A stretch of DNA of 19,603 nt from Bacteroidota bacterium (GTDB lineage Bacteria; Bacteroidota; Bacteroidia; Chitinophagales; Chitinophagaceae), in contig JAEZDC010000091.1 of assembly GCA_023429825.1 (NCBI GenBank), forward strand, positions 1-19,603. The letters are read 5' to 3'. Under the pieces are notes generated by a model. The model saw only the letters and a list, made by a program, of their open reading frames with translations, searched no databases and was not told the DNA's origin. Made by a program: the position numbers and the translations under genes. Below, piece after piece: positions 1-6,806 of the stretch (its first letter is position 1; each line of letters opens with the position of its first letter).

Positions 1-335
1 ATTTTCAAAGCGCTTTACGTCGTGTAAGTGTATTCAGCAATAAAAGTACTAACCAGGTAGCGCTAAACATAACTGGAAGCGAATTACAAATGGCAGCACA
101 GGATGTTGACTTTAGTTTTGAAGGAAACGAAAGAATGAGTTGCCAATACGATGGCGAAGATTTGCAGATCGCTTTTAATGCGAAGTTCCTTATTGAAATG
201 CTGAACGCTGTCGATACTGATGAAGTAAAAGTTGAGTTATCTACGCCAACAAAAGCCGGCATCCTTAAGCCACTTGAACAAGAAGAAGGATCAGACCTGC
301 TCATGTTGGTAATGCCTCTGATGTTAAATAGCTAA
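1..335 (+). CDS. dnaN: DNA polymerase III subunit beta (sliding clamp), C-terminal part
   Basis: This is the last ~110 residues of the beta clamp, the ring that tethers the replicative polymerase to DNA. The reading frame is open from the window edge (first full codon at base 3), so the 5' end lies outside. Recognisable family signatures are RRVSVFSNK near the start of the fragment, the segment FNAKFLIEMLNAV, and the typical tail PLEQEEGSDLLMLVMPLMLNS. The Leu/Met-rich tail with a PLEQEEG block is characteristic of Bacteroidota clamps. The stop TAG is followed 25 bases later by a strong terminator, so dnaN probably ends its own transcript. The ATG at base 90 is internal and not a start. Confidence is high from the tail sequence. 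Confidence 0.95.
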   Translation, partial: FQSALRRVSVFSNKSTNQVALNITGSELQMAAQDVDFSFEGNERMSCQYDGEDLQIAFNAKFLIEMLNAVDTDEVKVELSTPTKAGILKPLEQEEGSDLLMLVMPLMLNS

Positions 336-360
336 GTTTACTTTAGATAAATCCAAATGA

Positions 361-392
361 CCCTGTTCTTTTGAGCAGGGTTTTTTATTTTT
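361..392 (+). terminator. Rho-independent terminator after dnaN
   Basis: An 8-bp stem (361-368 with 373-380, one G-T wobble) has a TTTT loop and is followed directly by TTTTTTATTTTT. It lies between the dnaN stop and the DUF2007 gene, whose ATG is only 4 bases after the T tract. The downstream gene must therefore use either read-through or a promoter overlapping this hairpin. Confidence 0.85.
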
Positions 393-396
393 AAAG

Positions 397-627
397 ATGG
401 AGTTCATTGCAGTAAAGAGTTTTGACTCATACATAACCGCTCACATCTGGCTTGGCAGGCTGCAAACTGAAAACATTGTATGCCATCTCCAGGATGAGTA
501 TACTGTTACGATCGACCCGTTTCTTTCGAATGCAATAGGCGGCATTAAGCTGTGTGTGAACAGCGTGCAATTAGAGAGAAGCCTTGAATTGATCAAACAA
601 TTTGAATCAGAGAACAAAGCACCTTGA
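397..627 (+). CDS. DUF2007 domain-containing small protein
   Basis: A 76-residue soluble protein of the DUF2007 family (Pfam describes it as a putative signal-transducing protein; no biochemical role is firmly established). Family features visible are the opening pattern (hydrophobic strand, then AHIWLGRLQTENI, where an inter-subdomain helix precedes a 'shorter/longer distance' element), the central block DPFLSNAIGGIKLCV, and the final amphipathic helix. It has no signal peptide or membrane segment. The stop TGA ends one base before the ATG (629) of the downstream hydroxylase gene, so the two are probably co-transcribed and translationally coupled. The assignment rests on overall pattern rather than on a catalytic motif. 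Confidence 0.75.
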   Translation: MEFIAVKSFDSYITAHIWLGRLQTENIVCHLQDEYTVTIDPFLSNAIGGIKLCVNSVQLERSLELIKQFESENKAP

Positions 628-628
628 T

Positions 629-1456
629 ATGTTTGAAAACATTATAGATCATTTCCAAACGCTTGAACAGAGACCACTGGAGAGGCTGGCTTTGCTGGTT
701 GGAGGCTTACTCGTCTTTTGGATCATAGAAGGTTCTATTCCTCTAATCCAACTTCAATATAAAAGAAATAAACTCAGGCATGCAGCTGTTAATTTCAGCT
801 TCACAATCATTCATCTTATCATTCATACATTTCTTGCTATCATTATTATTGCATTGAGCGATTGGTGCAAGGCCAATCAGTTTGGAATAGTACATTGGAC
901 CAATGCAGGTATTCTCTCAACAATTATAGTATCCTGTCTTGTATTAGATTTATTTGGCGGTTGGCTCGTCCACTTTATAGAACATAAAGTACCTGTGCTA
1001 TGGAGATTTCACGTAGTGCATCACGCCGATAATAATGTAGACGTAACTACAGGGCTGCGCCACCATCCTATTGAAAGCGTACTTAGGGGAATTTTCTTTT
1101 TTATAGGGATCATTTTTTCGGGGGCTCCAATGTATGCCGTAATGATATTCCAGACCTTACTTGTATTAGCAACAGCATTTACGCATGCAAATATCAGCTT
1201 ACCACGTTGGCTTGATCGTGGACTGGCATTCATTCTTGTTTCTCCAAACATGCATAAAGTTCATCACCATTGGAAACAACCTTATACCGATAGTAATTAC
1301 GGTGCAGTATTTTCAATTTGGGACCGTTTGCTGGGTACATTTATGAAATTAGACCCTAAAGAGATTCGGTATGGACTAGACAGGCATTATTCAAATGATC
1401 AGGATGAAAACTTCCTTCACTTGATGAATAAACCTTTTGGCAGGTTAGATAAATGA
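629..1456 (+). CDS. Sterol desaturase / fatty acid hydroxylase family membrane protein
   Basis: Integral-membrane di-iron oxygenase of the fatty acid hydroxylase superfamily. These enzymes insert hydroxyl groups or double bonds into lipid chains using O2 and a His-coordinated iron pair; the substrate here is unknown. The 275-residue protein has hydrophobic segments near residues 20-40, 55-75 and 95-115, then the histidine clusters HFIEH (115-119), HVVHH (128-132), RHHP (about 144-147), H186 and HKVHHH (209-214), which are the metal ligands. I chose ATG 629 over an in-frame TTG at 602 that would overlap the upstream gene by 26 bases. kdsB starts 16 bases downstream on the same strand, so the gene sits in a group with LPS-sugar genes. 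A role in envelope-lipid modification is an inference. Confidence 0.88.
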   Translation: MFENIIDHFQTLEQRPLERLALLVGGLLVFWIIEGSIPLIQLQYKRNKLRHAAVNFSFTIIHLIIHTFLAIIIIALSDWCKANQFGIVHWTNAGILSTIIVSCLVLDLFGGWLVHFIEHKVPVLWRFHVVHHADNNVDVTTGLRHHPIESVLRGIFFFIGIIFSGAPMYAVMIFQTLLVLATAFTHANISLPRWLDRGLAFILVSPNMHKVHHHWKQPYTDSNYGAVFSIWDRLLGTFMKLDPKEIRYGLDRHYSNDQDENFLHLMNKPFGRLDK

Positions 1457-1472
1457 TATTCATCTTTGCTAT

Positions 1473-2198
1473 ATGAAGATATCCGCATTCATTCCTGCTC
1501 GTTATGCTGCCACCCGTTTTCCAGCTAAGCTTATGCAGATGTTGGGAAGCAAAACGGTTATTCGACACACTTATGATAACACCGTAGCCACCGGATTATT
1601 TAATGAAGTTGTTGTGGTGACAGATAGCGATATCATCTATAAAGAGATCGCTTCAAATGGGGGGAAGGCAGTCATGAGCAAAAAGCAACATGATAGTGGA
1701 AGCGACAGGATAGCAGAAGCTGCTGCAGACATGGATGTAGATATAATTGTAAACGTGCAAGGTGATGAACCATTTGTAAAACGAGAGCCACTGGGTAAAT
1801 TACTTGAAGTATTTAAATCTGAAAATGCTAACAATGTACAAGTAGCTTCACTGATGCAGGTGCTGACAGATGAAAATTCTATTTCAGATCCTAATTATGT
1901 AAAGGTAGTAGTGGATAGGAACATGAATTCATTATTCTTCAGCCGATCTGTGATACCTTATCCAAGAGATAAAGAAGCTGCTATAATTTACTATGAGCAC
2001 ATCGGCGTTTATGCATTTCGTAAACAAGCATTGCTCAATTTTACTAACTGGCCTATGACCCCTTTGGAAAAAGCAGAAAAGATTGAATGCCTGCGCTATT
2101 TAGAAAACGGCATACCCTTGAAAATGGTAATCACAGATTACATGGGAGTAGAAATAGATACGCCGGAAGATCTCGTAAAGGCTGAAAAACTTCTTTGA
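1473..2198 (+). CDS. kdsB: 3-deoxy-manno-octulosonate cytidylyltransferase (CMP-Kdo synthetase)
   Basis: Cytosolic enzyme that couples Kdo (or an 8-amino analogue) to CMP, giving the activated sugar for the lipid A inner core. The 241-residue length is normal. The nucleotide-binding opening IPARYAATRFPAK (residues 7-19), the HDSGSDRI motif (73-80), NVQGDEP (94-100), the SRSVIPYPRD block and the final EIDTPEDL motif are all family signatures. The ATG at 1473 gives the usual short N-terminus before the IPAR motif. It is followed 46 bases later by a kdnB-like gene. In Shewanella that pairing goes with activation of Kdo8N rather than Kdo, so the true substrate here may be the 8-amino sugar. That last point is inference from gene order. 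Confidence 0.93.
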   Translation: MKISAFIPARYAATRFPAKLMQMLGSKTVIRHTYDNTVATGLFNEVVVVTDSDIIYKEIASNGGKAVMSKKQHDSGSDRIAEAAADMDVDIIVNVQGDEPFVKREPLGKLLEVFKSENANNVQVASLMQVLTDENSISDPNYVKVVVDRNMNSLFFSRSVIPYPRDKEAAIIYYEHIGVYAFRKQALLNFTNWPMTPLEKAEKIECLRYLENGIPLKMVITDYMGVEIDTPEDLVKAEKLL

Positions 2199-2244
2199 TC
2201 AACTTCAATTGAATTACTGAAATTCGCCCAGCAAACATGTGCTT

Positions 2245-3318
2245 ATGAAGTTTAGAAATTTTAAGATGGTAGACTATGTGGTGTATGGAAGAGGTTGCTT
2301 TGATCAACTGGATGAGATCATTGCTCCACATAGAAAACAAGATGCTCCAATGATCTTTTTAGTAGATCATTATTTTGAAGATAAACCATTACTAGGCAGA
2401 ATTCCTGTCAGAGGAAGTGATAAGGTTTTTTCAGCTGATGTTACTTATGAGCCTAAGACCACTTATGTAGATGAGCTGGCAAAGATGCTGAAAGAGCAGT
2501 TTGGAACTGTGAGTGGGATCATAGGCATTGGCGGCGGCAGCACCATGGATTTAGCTAAGGCCGTCTCTTTAATGATGACCAACCCCGGCTCGTCAGCAGA
2601 TTACCAGGGATGGGACCTTGTAAAAAATAAAGGTGTTTATAAAGTTGGTATCCCCACGCTAAGCGGCACTGGAGCTGAAGTTTCAAGAACAACTGTTCTT
2701 ACCGGCCCTACAAGAAAATTGGGAATGAACAGCGACTTTACTCCGTTTGATCAAATTGTACTTGACCCTGAACTAGCGGCTAACGCTCCACATAATCAAA
2801 GGTTTTATACGGGCATGGATTGCTATATCCATTGTATAGAAAGTTTACAAGGCACTTATTTAAATGAATTCAGTAAGAGTTATGGCGAGAAAGCGCTGGA
2901 ACTTTGCCAATATGTTTTTTTAGAAAAGCAGGTATGGGATGAGGAGTGCGATGATAAGCTGATGATGGCATCTTATGCAGGTGGAATGAGCATCGCTTAC
3001 TCCCAGGTGGGAGTTGCCCATGCAGTCAGCTATGGATTAAGTTATCTTCTTGGCACTAAACACGGTATTGGCAATTGCATTGTAATGAATCATCTTGAAG
3101 AATATTACCCTCAAGCGGTAGTTGAGTTTAAGAAGATGGTGGAGTTGAATAACATTGATCTCCCTCAAGGCATCTGTAGCGGCTTAACGGATCAACAATT
3201 CGATATAATGATCAACGTTTCATTGGGTATGAAGCCGCTTTGGGAGAACGCACTTGGCAAAGACTGGGAGAATATTATGACAAGAGAAAAGTTAAAGGCT
3301 CTCTACGAAAGACTATGA
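2245..3318 (+). CDS. kdnB: 3-deoxy-alpha-D-manno-octulosonate 8-oxidase, KdnB-like iron-containing alcohol dehydrogenase
   Basis: A group III metal-dependent alcohol dehydrogenase fold, 357 residues. It matches what I recall of the Shewanella KdnB enzyme, which oxidises the C8 hydroxyl of Kdo to an aldehyde before KdnA transaminates it to Kdo8N. Visible features are the nucleotide motif GGGSTMD (96-102), TNPGSSADYQGWDL, the SGTGAE loop, YTGMDCYIHCIESL with metal ligands D192 and H196, and further ligands H259 (VAHAVSYGL) and H273 (KHGIGNC). I chose ATG 2245 because MKFRNFKMVDYVVYGRG aligns with the KdnB N-terminus; a GTG at 2239 would add two residues. It lies immediately after kdsB. No KdnA aminotransferase is in the window. 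The family is certain; the exact substrate is inferred from motif similarity and the kdsB neighbour. Confidence 0.85.
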   Translation: MKFRNFKMVDYVVYGRGCFDQLDEIIAPHRKQDAPMIFLVDHYFEDKPLLGRIPVRGSDKVFSADVTYEPKTTYVDELAKMLKEQFGTVSGIIGIGGGSTMDLAKAVSLMMTNPGSSADYQGWDLVKNKGVYKVGIPTLSGTGAEVSRTTVLTGPTRKLGMNSDFTPFDQIVLDPELAANAPHNQRFYTGMDCYIHCIESLQGTYLNEFSKSYGEKALELCQYVFLEKQVWDEECDDKLMMASYAGGMSIAYSQVGVAHAVSYGLSYLLGTKHGIGNCIVMNHLEEYYPQAVVEFKKMVELNNIDLPQGICSGLTDQQFDIMINVSLGMKPLWENALGKDWENIMTREKLKALYERL

Positions 3319-3647
3319 TCTCTTAACACTGAAATAAGATTATGTAGAAACTGTGTAAACTTTCTATATCATTACTCACATTCCTCAACTAAGCAACTTT
3401 GCAAATAATTATATCGGTAACGAGAGTATTATTTCTGATTCTCAGTGGATATACATATAACAGTACCTCTCGAAAGTAATACTATACTCAATGGCATAGT
3501 AGTTGATTTTTCCTATGCAGTTCTTTTGAAAAAAAAAATTACGAGCCGTTGCTAACCGGCATTAAGATTTTACAGCAGCATAGGGTAGGATAAAAAGGAG
3601 TTGGAATTCTTTCCAGCTCCTTTTTTATTGTAGATCCCTCAACCAGT
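3319..3647. other. Noncoding region with multiple complementary segments (possible structured RNA)
   Basis: This 329-base stretch between convergent kdnB and the DinB gene has no credible ORF on either strand. It contains several paired segments: CGAGAG (3421-3426) with CTCTCG (3467-3472); AGTATTA (3425-3431) with TAATACT (3477-3483), which crosses the first pairing; TACTAT (3480-3485) with ATAGTA (3496-3501); CCTATGC (3512-3518) with GCATAGG (3578-3584); and GCCG (3545-3548) with CGGC (3557-3560). It ends in a bidirectional terminator. A CAACTTTGC sequence at 3394-3402 is one base off the TAnnTTTG promoter box. It could be a kdnB 3' UTR, a small RNA or chance complementarity. Confidence 0.35.
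3595..3626. terminator. Bidirectional rho-independent terminator between kdnB and the DinB gene
   Basis: A 12-bp stem (3595-3606 with 3611-3622, one G-T wobble) with a TTCT loop is followed by TTTTTT on the + strand, and by a five-base T run on the - strand. It lies between two converging genes and can end transcripts from both sides. Confidence 0.88.
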
Positions 3648-4148
3648 TTACATCGAGCTTTCATCAGCACTTGGTCCATAGATACCTGGTACCGGTACTC
3701 CTAATAATCTTAAATATACTCCCAGCTGTGCCCTGTGATGAACGAGGTGACTGTACACCCATGTTCTTAATGCCACTTTCTTCGGTATAGTGAAATAAAT
3801 AACATCACCATTCCGCATTGTCCATGGTTTCTCAAGATCTTCATCAGTAATATTTGCTAATATCTCCGCCGATTTAGCTGCCGTCTCTTCAAAGAATTTA
3901 AGCCTGTCTGCATTATTCTCATGTATATAGGGCTTGTAATCTCCTCCCGCAAAATCTAATACATCTGTTGTAACCGTTACGCTTGCCCATCCTGCAATTT
4001 CAGCCACATGAGTTGCAAGCCTTCCCAACTTCATTGATTTTTCATGTGGTGCCCAATCGTTCTTTCCGTCTGGCACTCTTTCCAATATTTTTCTTGTGTG
4101 GTTGATCTCCTGCTTGAACTCAGCAAGTAATTCTCTTGTTGAAGCCAT
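3648..4148 (-). CDS. DinB family protein
   Basis: A 166-residue four-helix-bundle protein of the DinB/YfiT superfamily, members of which bind a divalent metal through three histidines; some are thiol-dependent transferases, most are uncharacterised. Candidate ligands are H47 (in LATHVAEIAGW), H134 and H138 (in YSHLVHHRAQLGVYLRLLG). The block following the last His, ending PVPGIYGPSADE, is a strong signature of a DinB subgroup common in Bacteroidota. There is no signal peptide. The gene is divergent from corA with a 67-base gap that holds an exact TAnnTTTG box for this gene (4163-4170). It converges with kdnB across the bidirectional terminator. A specific substrate cannot be read from sequence, and the name does not imply a DNA-damage role here. 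Confidence 0.88.
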   Translation of the reverse strand: MASTRELLAEFKQEINHTRKILERVPDGKNDWAPHEKSMKLGRLATHVAEIAGWASVTVTTDVLDFAGGDYKPYIHENNADRLKFFEETAAKSAEILANITDEDLEKPWTMRNGDVIYFTIPKKVALRTWVYSHLVHHRAQLGVYLRLLGVPVPGIYGPSADESSM

Positions 4149-4162
4149 AGTTTGATTTTATG

Positions 4163-4170
4163 CAAATCTA
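4163..4170 (-). promoter_or_regulatory. Bacteroidota -7 promoter box (TAGATTTG) for the DinB gene
   Basis: Read on the - strand, this is an exact TAnnTTTG box followed by C, 14 bases before the ATG at 4148. No TTG-type -33 element was found at the usual 18-20 base distance. Confidence 0.5.
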
Positions 4171-4215
4171 AACACCCCATACTTCTTTCTGCATGCATCT
4201 GTTAACTTTACTGCT

Positions 4216-5310
4216 ATGAGCCCGGCTAAATACCTTAACCTTATATTACCTGTCTTTAATACAAGTCGCACTAAAGAGATCCTAAAAGTAAACCCTGTAG
4301 CGCCACCTGTACGTGAAGAGGCACAGCAGGTAGAAATAACCGTGTATGAATACAACGCAACTGAGCTCAAGAAACATAAACTTGAATCTGTAGAACAATG
4401 TTTCAGATTTTCTAAAAATGATGGTTATATACATTGGATCAATGTAGACGGGCTGCGTAAAACTGATATCGAACAGGTATCTGAGTGTTTTGGTATACAT
4501 GCACTGATCACAGAGGACATTCTAAGTATTGGTCAACGTCCTAAGATGGACGAATTTGATGATATGCTGTATTGCCTGCTCAATATGCTGTACTATAATG
4601 AAAAGCACTGCAGCGTTGAAAGTGAGCAAATCAGCATTATCCTCGGAAAGAATTTCGTTATCTCCTTCCAGGAAGATGCAAGCAGGGATGTATTCAACAC
4701 TTTAAGAGATAGGTTGCAACTTAATAACAGTAAGATCAGGCAAAGGGGAGCCGACTATTTGTGTTACACGATGCTGGATATGATAGTGGATCATTATTTC
4801 GGAGTGATGGAAAGATTAGGAGACAGGATTGAAGAAGTAGAAGATCAGATCGTGAGATACAGTAATAAAAGAAGTCTTGCCCGTATCAATAATGTTAGAA
4901 AAGAGATCATCGTCCTAAAAAGAAACATTGCTCCAGTAAGGGAGATAATCAGCGGAATGATAAGAAGTGAGAATGAACTGCTGGAAGATAGAACCACTAA
5001 ATACTTCAAAGACGTGTATGACCATATTCTCCAGGCAAATGATCTTGCAGAGAACTATCGGGACATCACCATGAATCTGCAAGATCTATACATCAGTAAT
5101 GTTAACCTTAAGCTGAACGAGGTGATGAAAGTGATCGCTATCGTGACGTGCCTTTTAGCTCCCGCAACGGTTATAGGCGGTATATTCGGAATGAACTTCG
5201 ACGTTATTCCGGGTGCTCATCATCAACTAGGATTTTATTTTGCAGTAGGTTGCATGCTATTTATTCCCCTGCTAATGCTATGGGTTTTTAAGCGTAGAGG
5301 CTGGTTCTAA
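4216..5310 (+). CDS. corA: Magnesium/cobalt transporter CorA
   Basis: Inner-membrane pentameric channel for Mg2+ uptake (family members also pass Co2+ or Ni2+). The 364-residue protein has the expected architecture: a large cytoplasmic N-terminal domain (about 1-300) with a long charged helix (195-300), then two C-terminal transmembrane segments (about 306-324 and 339-358). The diagnostic GMN motif is at 325-327 in IGGIFGMNF, followed by an acidic/polar periplasmic loop and a basic C-terminal end (KRRGWF). ATG 4216 is the first in-frame start. It is divergent from the DinB gene. Its stop overlaps by four bases (5307-5310) with the stop of the converging secreted-protein gene, so no separate terminator fits between them. 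Confidence 0.93.
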   Translation: MSPAKYLNLILPVFNTSRTKEILKVNPVAPPVREEAQQVEITVYEYNATELKKHKLESVEQCFRFSKNDGYIHWINVDGLRKTDIEQVSECFGIHALITEDILSIGQRPKMDEFDDMLYCLLNMLYYNEKHCSVESEQISIILGKNFVISFQEDASRDVFNTLRDRLQLNNSKIRQRGADYLCYTMLDMIVDHYFGVMERLGDRIEEVEDQIVRYSNKRSLARINNVRKEIIVLKRNIAPVREIISGMIRSENELLEDRTTKYFKDVYDHILQANDLAENYRDITMNLQDLYISNVNLKLNEVMKVIAIVTCLLAPATVIGGIFGMNFDVIPGAHHQLGFYFAVGCMLFIPLLMLWVFKRRGWF

Positions 5311-6071
5311 TTCTCCGGTAACGTCTGTGATTTCGGTAAGACCATTTCATAACCCTTTGTTGCCTTGTAATGTTTAAAGCACAAGCCTATGAAATGTCCT
5401 AACTCAAGCTCATTCATCGTTTGCAGGAAGTCGTAAGTAGGCCGATACCGATTCATGAATGTATCCAGTTCCGGGCTCTTTAGTGCAGTAAGTTTGATCA
5501 CAAATCTTTTACTGAATCGCTTATCAATATATTTATCCTGCTCCTGTTGGATCAATCGTTTTTGCAAAGAAAGTATCTGCCTGTTTCTTTTAAACCTGAA
5601 CATATTGATGATCTCTGTAAGATCGAATGCCACACCAAGGCTGCCTGGTGTTGTATTGGTTACAGTCTTCAGCGTTGGCTTTCTGTAGTTAAACACCTTC
5701 GCATAATCTTTTCTGTTTTGAATAGAATCTATCCTGTAGTTCCTGTTTTGCACAGTAACACCTGGCAATTCATTAGCGATCACATGAATTGATATTTCGA
5801 AATTCAGCAGATCACTAATATCTCTTACTGCAAATCGGTTTGTATTTTTTCCTTGGTATGAAAAATAGATCGTATCGATGTCTCTTACTGAAATAGTGAA
5901 TCTGCCTGCAGTGTCCGTAATAGCCCCTTTTCCATTTGTTGATAAAACTGCTACCGATTCTAAAGGAGTTTTCCTGGTGACATCAAAAACTCTTCCTTGC
6001 ACCTGTAATTGGGACTTCGCATTGATAGCTAAGAAAAAAGTGATAAATACAATTAAGTAGCGTTGCAGCAT
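5307..6071 (-). CDS. Secreted protein with carboxypeptidase-regulatory-like N-terminal domain
   Basis: A 254-residue exported protein. Residues 1-20 form a signal peptide (basic start, hydrophobic YLIVFITFFLAINA, likely cut near KSQ-LQ). Residues about 22-100 look like the carboxypeptidase D regulatory-like (CarboxypepD_reg-like) beta-sandwich: QVQGRVFDVTRKTPLESVAVLSTNGKGAITDTAGRF, then strands ending IHVIANELPGVTVQ. This module is also found at the N-terminus of TonB-dependent receptors, but here no receptor barrel follows. The remaining ~150 residues are basic and helical (FRFKRNRQILSLQKRLIQQEQ) with no recognised function. It probably sits in the periplasm or at the outer membrane. The DUF2480 gene lies 77 bases upstream in the same direction. 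Confidence 0.75.
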   Translation of the reverse strand: MLQRYLIVFITFFLAINAKSQLQVQGRVFDVTRKTPLESVAVLSTNGKGAITDTAGRFTISVRDIDTIYFSYQGKNTNRFAVRDISDLLNFEISIHVIANELPGVTVQNRNYRIDSIQNRKDYAKVFNYRKPTLKTVTNTTPGSLGVAFDLTEIINMFRFKRNRQILSLQKRLIQQEQDKYIDKRFSKRFVIKLTALKSPELDTFMNRYRPTYDFLQTMNELELGHFIGLCFKHYKATKGYEMVLPKSQTLPEN

Positions 6072-6148
6072 CCTGTAATGAAAATAAACAACAGAAATTA
6101 ATCCTGTTCGCTGGATGCCTTAATTAACAAGGATTTCAGCTTTATGGC

Positions 6149-6652
6149 TTACCTCTTTTTATAAATAGGCACCGTACTGCATGGTTCTCCATACATGATG
6201 CTCTTTGCATAGGGTCGAAGCTTTGTGGTTACTTCTAAATACGCAGATTCAGGAATGGATACCTCCCCGCAGCCTTTTATTACCACACGCTTATCTGTAA
6301 ATTCAGCTGCATTGAGATCAGCCAAATTTTTAGAGATAGCATTTTGTATGAGTGCTTTATCATCACCAAAAAAAACATCTTTTGCAACGGGCTGAAGATA
6401 ACTTGCCACCAGCATGTAAGCCCATACAGGAATGATCGCATCAGCTGTGCAGGTAACGGCTACATTTTTATGCTGGTATTGTTCCCACTCAAGTGTTTGT
6501 AATGCGGCTCTGAAATCCTTCTCTTTCAAGATCAGCCCCATAAACAAGTGATCCTTCAGATCAAAAACTGCTATTTCACCTTTTGGATAATACTGTTCAA
6601 GATCAATTGTTATCAGACCGCTTTCAGAAACCCTGTTTACAATCTCTTCCAT
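6149..6652 (-). CDS. DUF2480 family protein
   Basis: A 167-residue soluble protein of the DUF2480 family, which is common in Bacteroidota and uncharacterised. Signatures recognised are the opening EEIVNRVSESGLITIDLE, the segment GLILKEKDFRAALQTLEWEQYQ, the block AIIPVWAYMLVASYLQP, and the end KGCGEVSIPESAYLEVTTKLRPYAKSIMYGEPCSTVPIYKK. There are three conserved-looking cysteines (CTADAIIPVW, KGCGE and GEPCS), which would suit metal or redox chemistry, but that is inference. It has no signal peptide or membrane segment. It lies downstream of the PpiD-like gene on the same strand with a terminator between them, so it is probably transcribed separately. Confidence 0.85.
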   Translation of the reverse strand: MEEIVNRVSESGLITIDLEQYYPKGEIAVFDLKDHLFMGLILKEKDFRAALQTLEWEQYQHKNVAVTCTADAIIPVWAYMLVASYLQPVAKDVFFGDDKALIQNAISKNLADLNAAEFTDKRVVIKGCGEVSIPESAYLEVTTKLRPYAKSIMYGEPCSTVPIYKKR

Positions 6653-6754
6653 GAAGTAAAATTAAATAACATCTATCGTGAAGTGTTACATCTGCTTTTC
6701 GGAATTAGAAAATAGATTACCGAAGCCCCAATTTTTTAAAGTATCCTTAAATAA

Positions 6755-6782
6755 AAGATCCCGCTTGTTTTAGCGGGATCTT
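6755..6782 (-). terminator. Rho-independent terminator after the PpiD-like gene
   Basis: A perfect 11-bp stem (6755-6765 with 6772-6782) has a 6-base loop. On the - strand it continues as TTTTATTT, the expected tail for the leftward foldase transcript ending at 6807. The + strand side has AATTTTT, so weak activity in the other direction is possible, but no rightward gene needs it. Confidence 0.85.
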
Positions 6783-6806
6783 AATTTTTCACCTTAGCAA
6801 TAAGGA

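Noticed and set aside
602..628. TTG start for the hydroxylase gene overlapping the DUF2007 gene
   Set aside because: An in-frame ATG at 629, one base after the upstream stop, gives a natural coupled start.
3529..3538. Run of ten A on the + strand (ten T on the - strand) as a leftward terminator
   Set aside because: No stable hairpin directly precedes it on the - strand, and the converging terminator at 3595-3626 already serves both genes.
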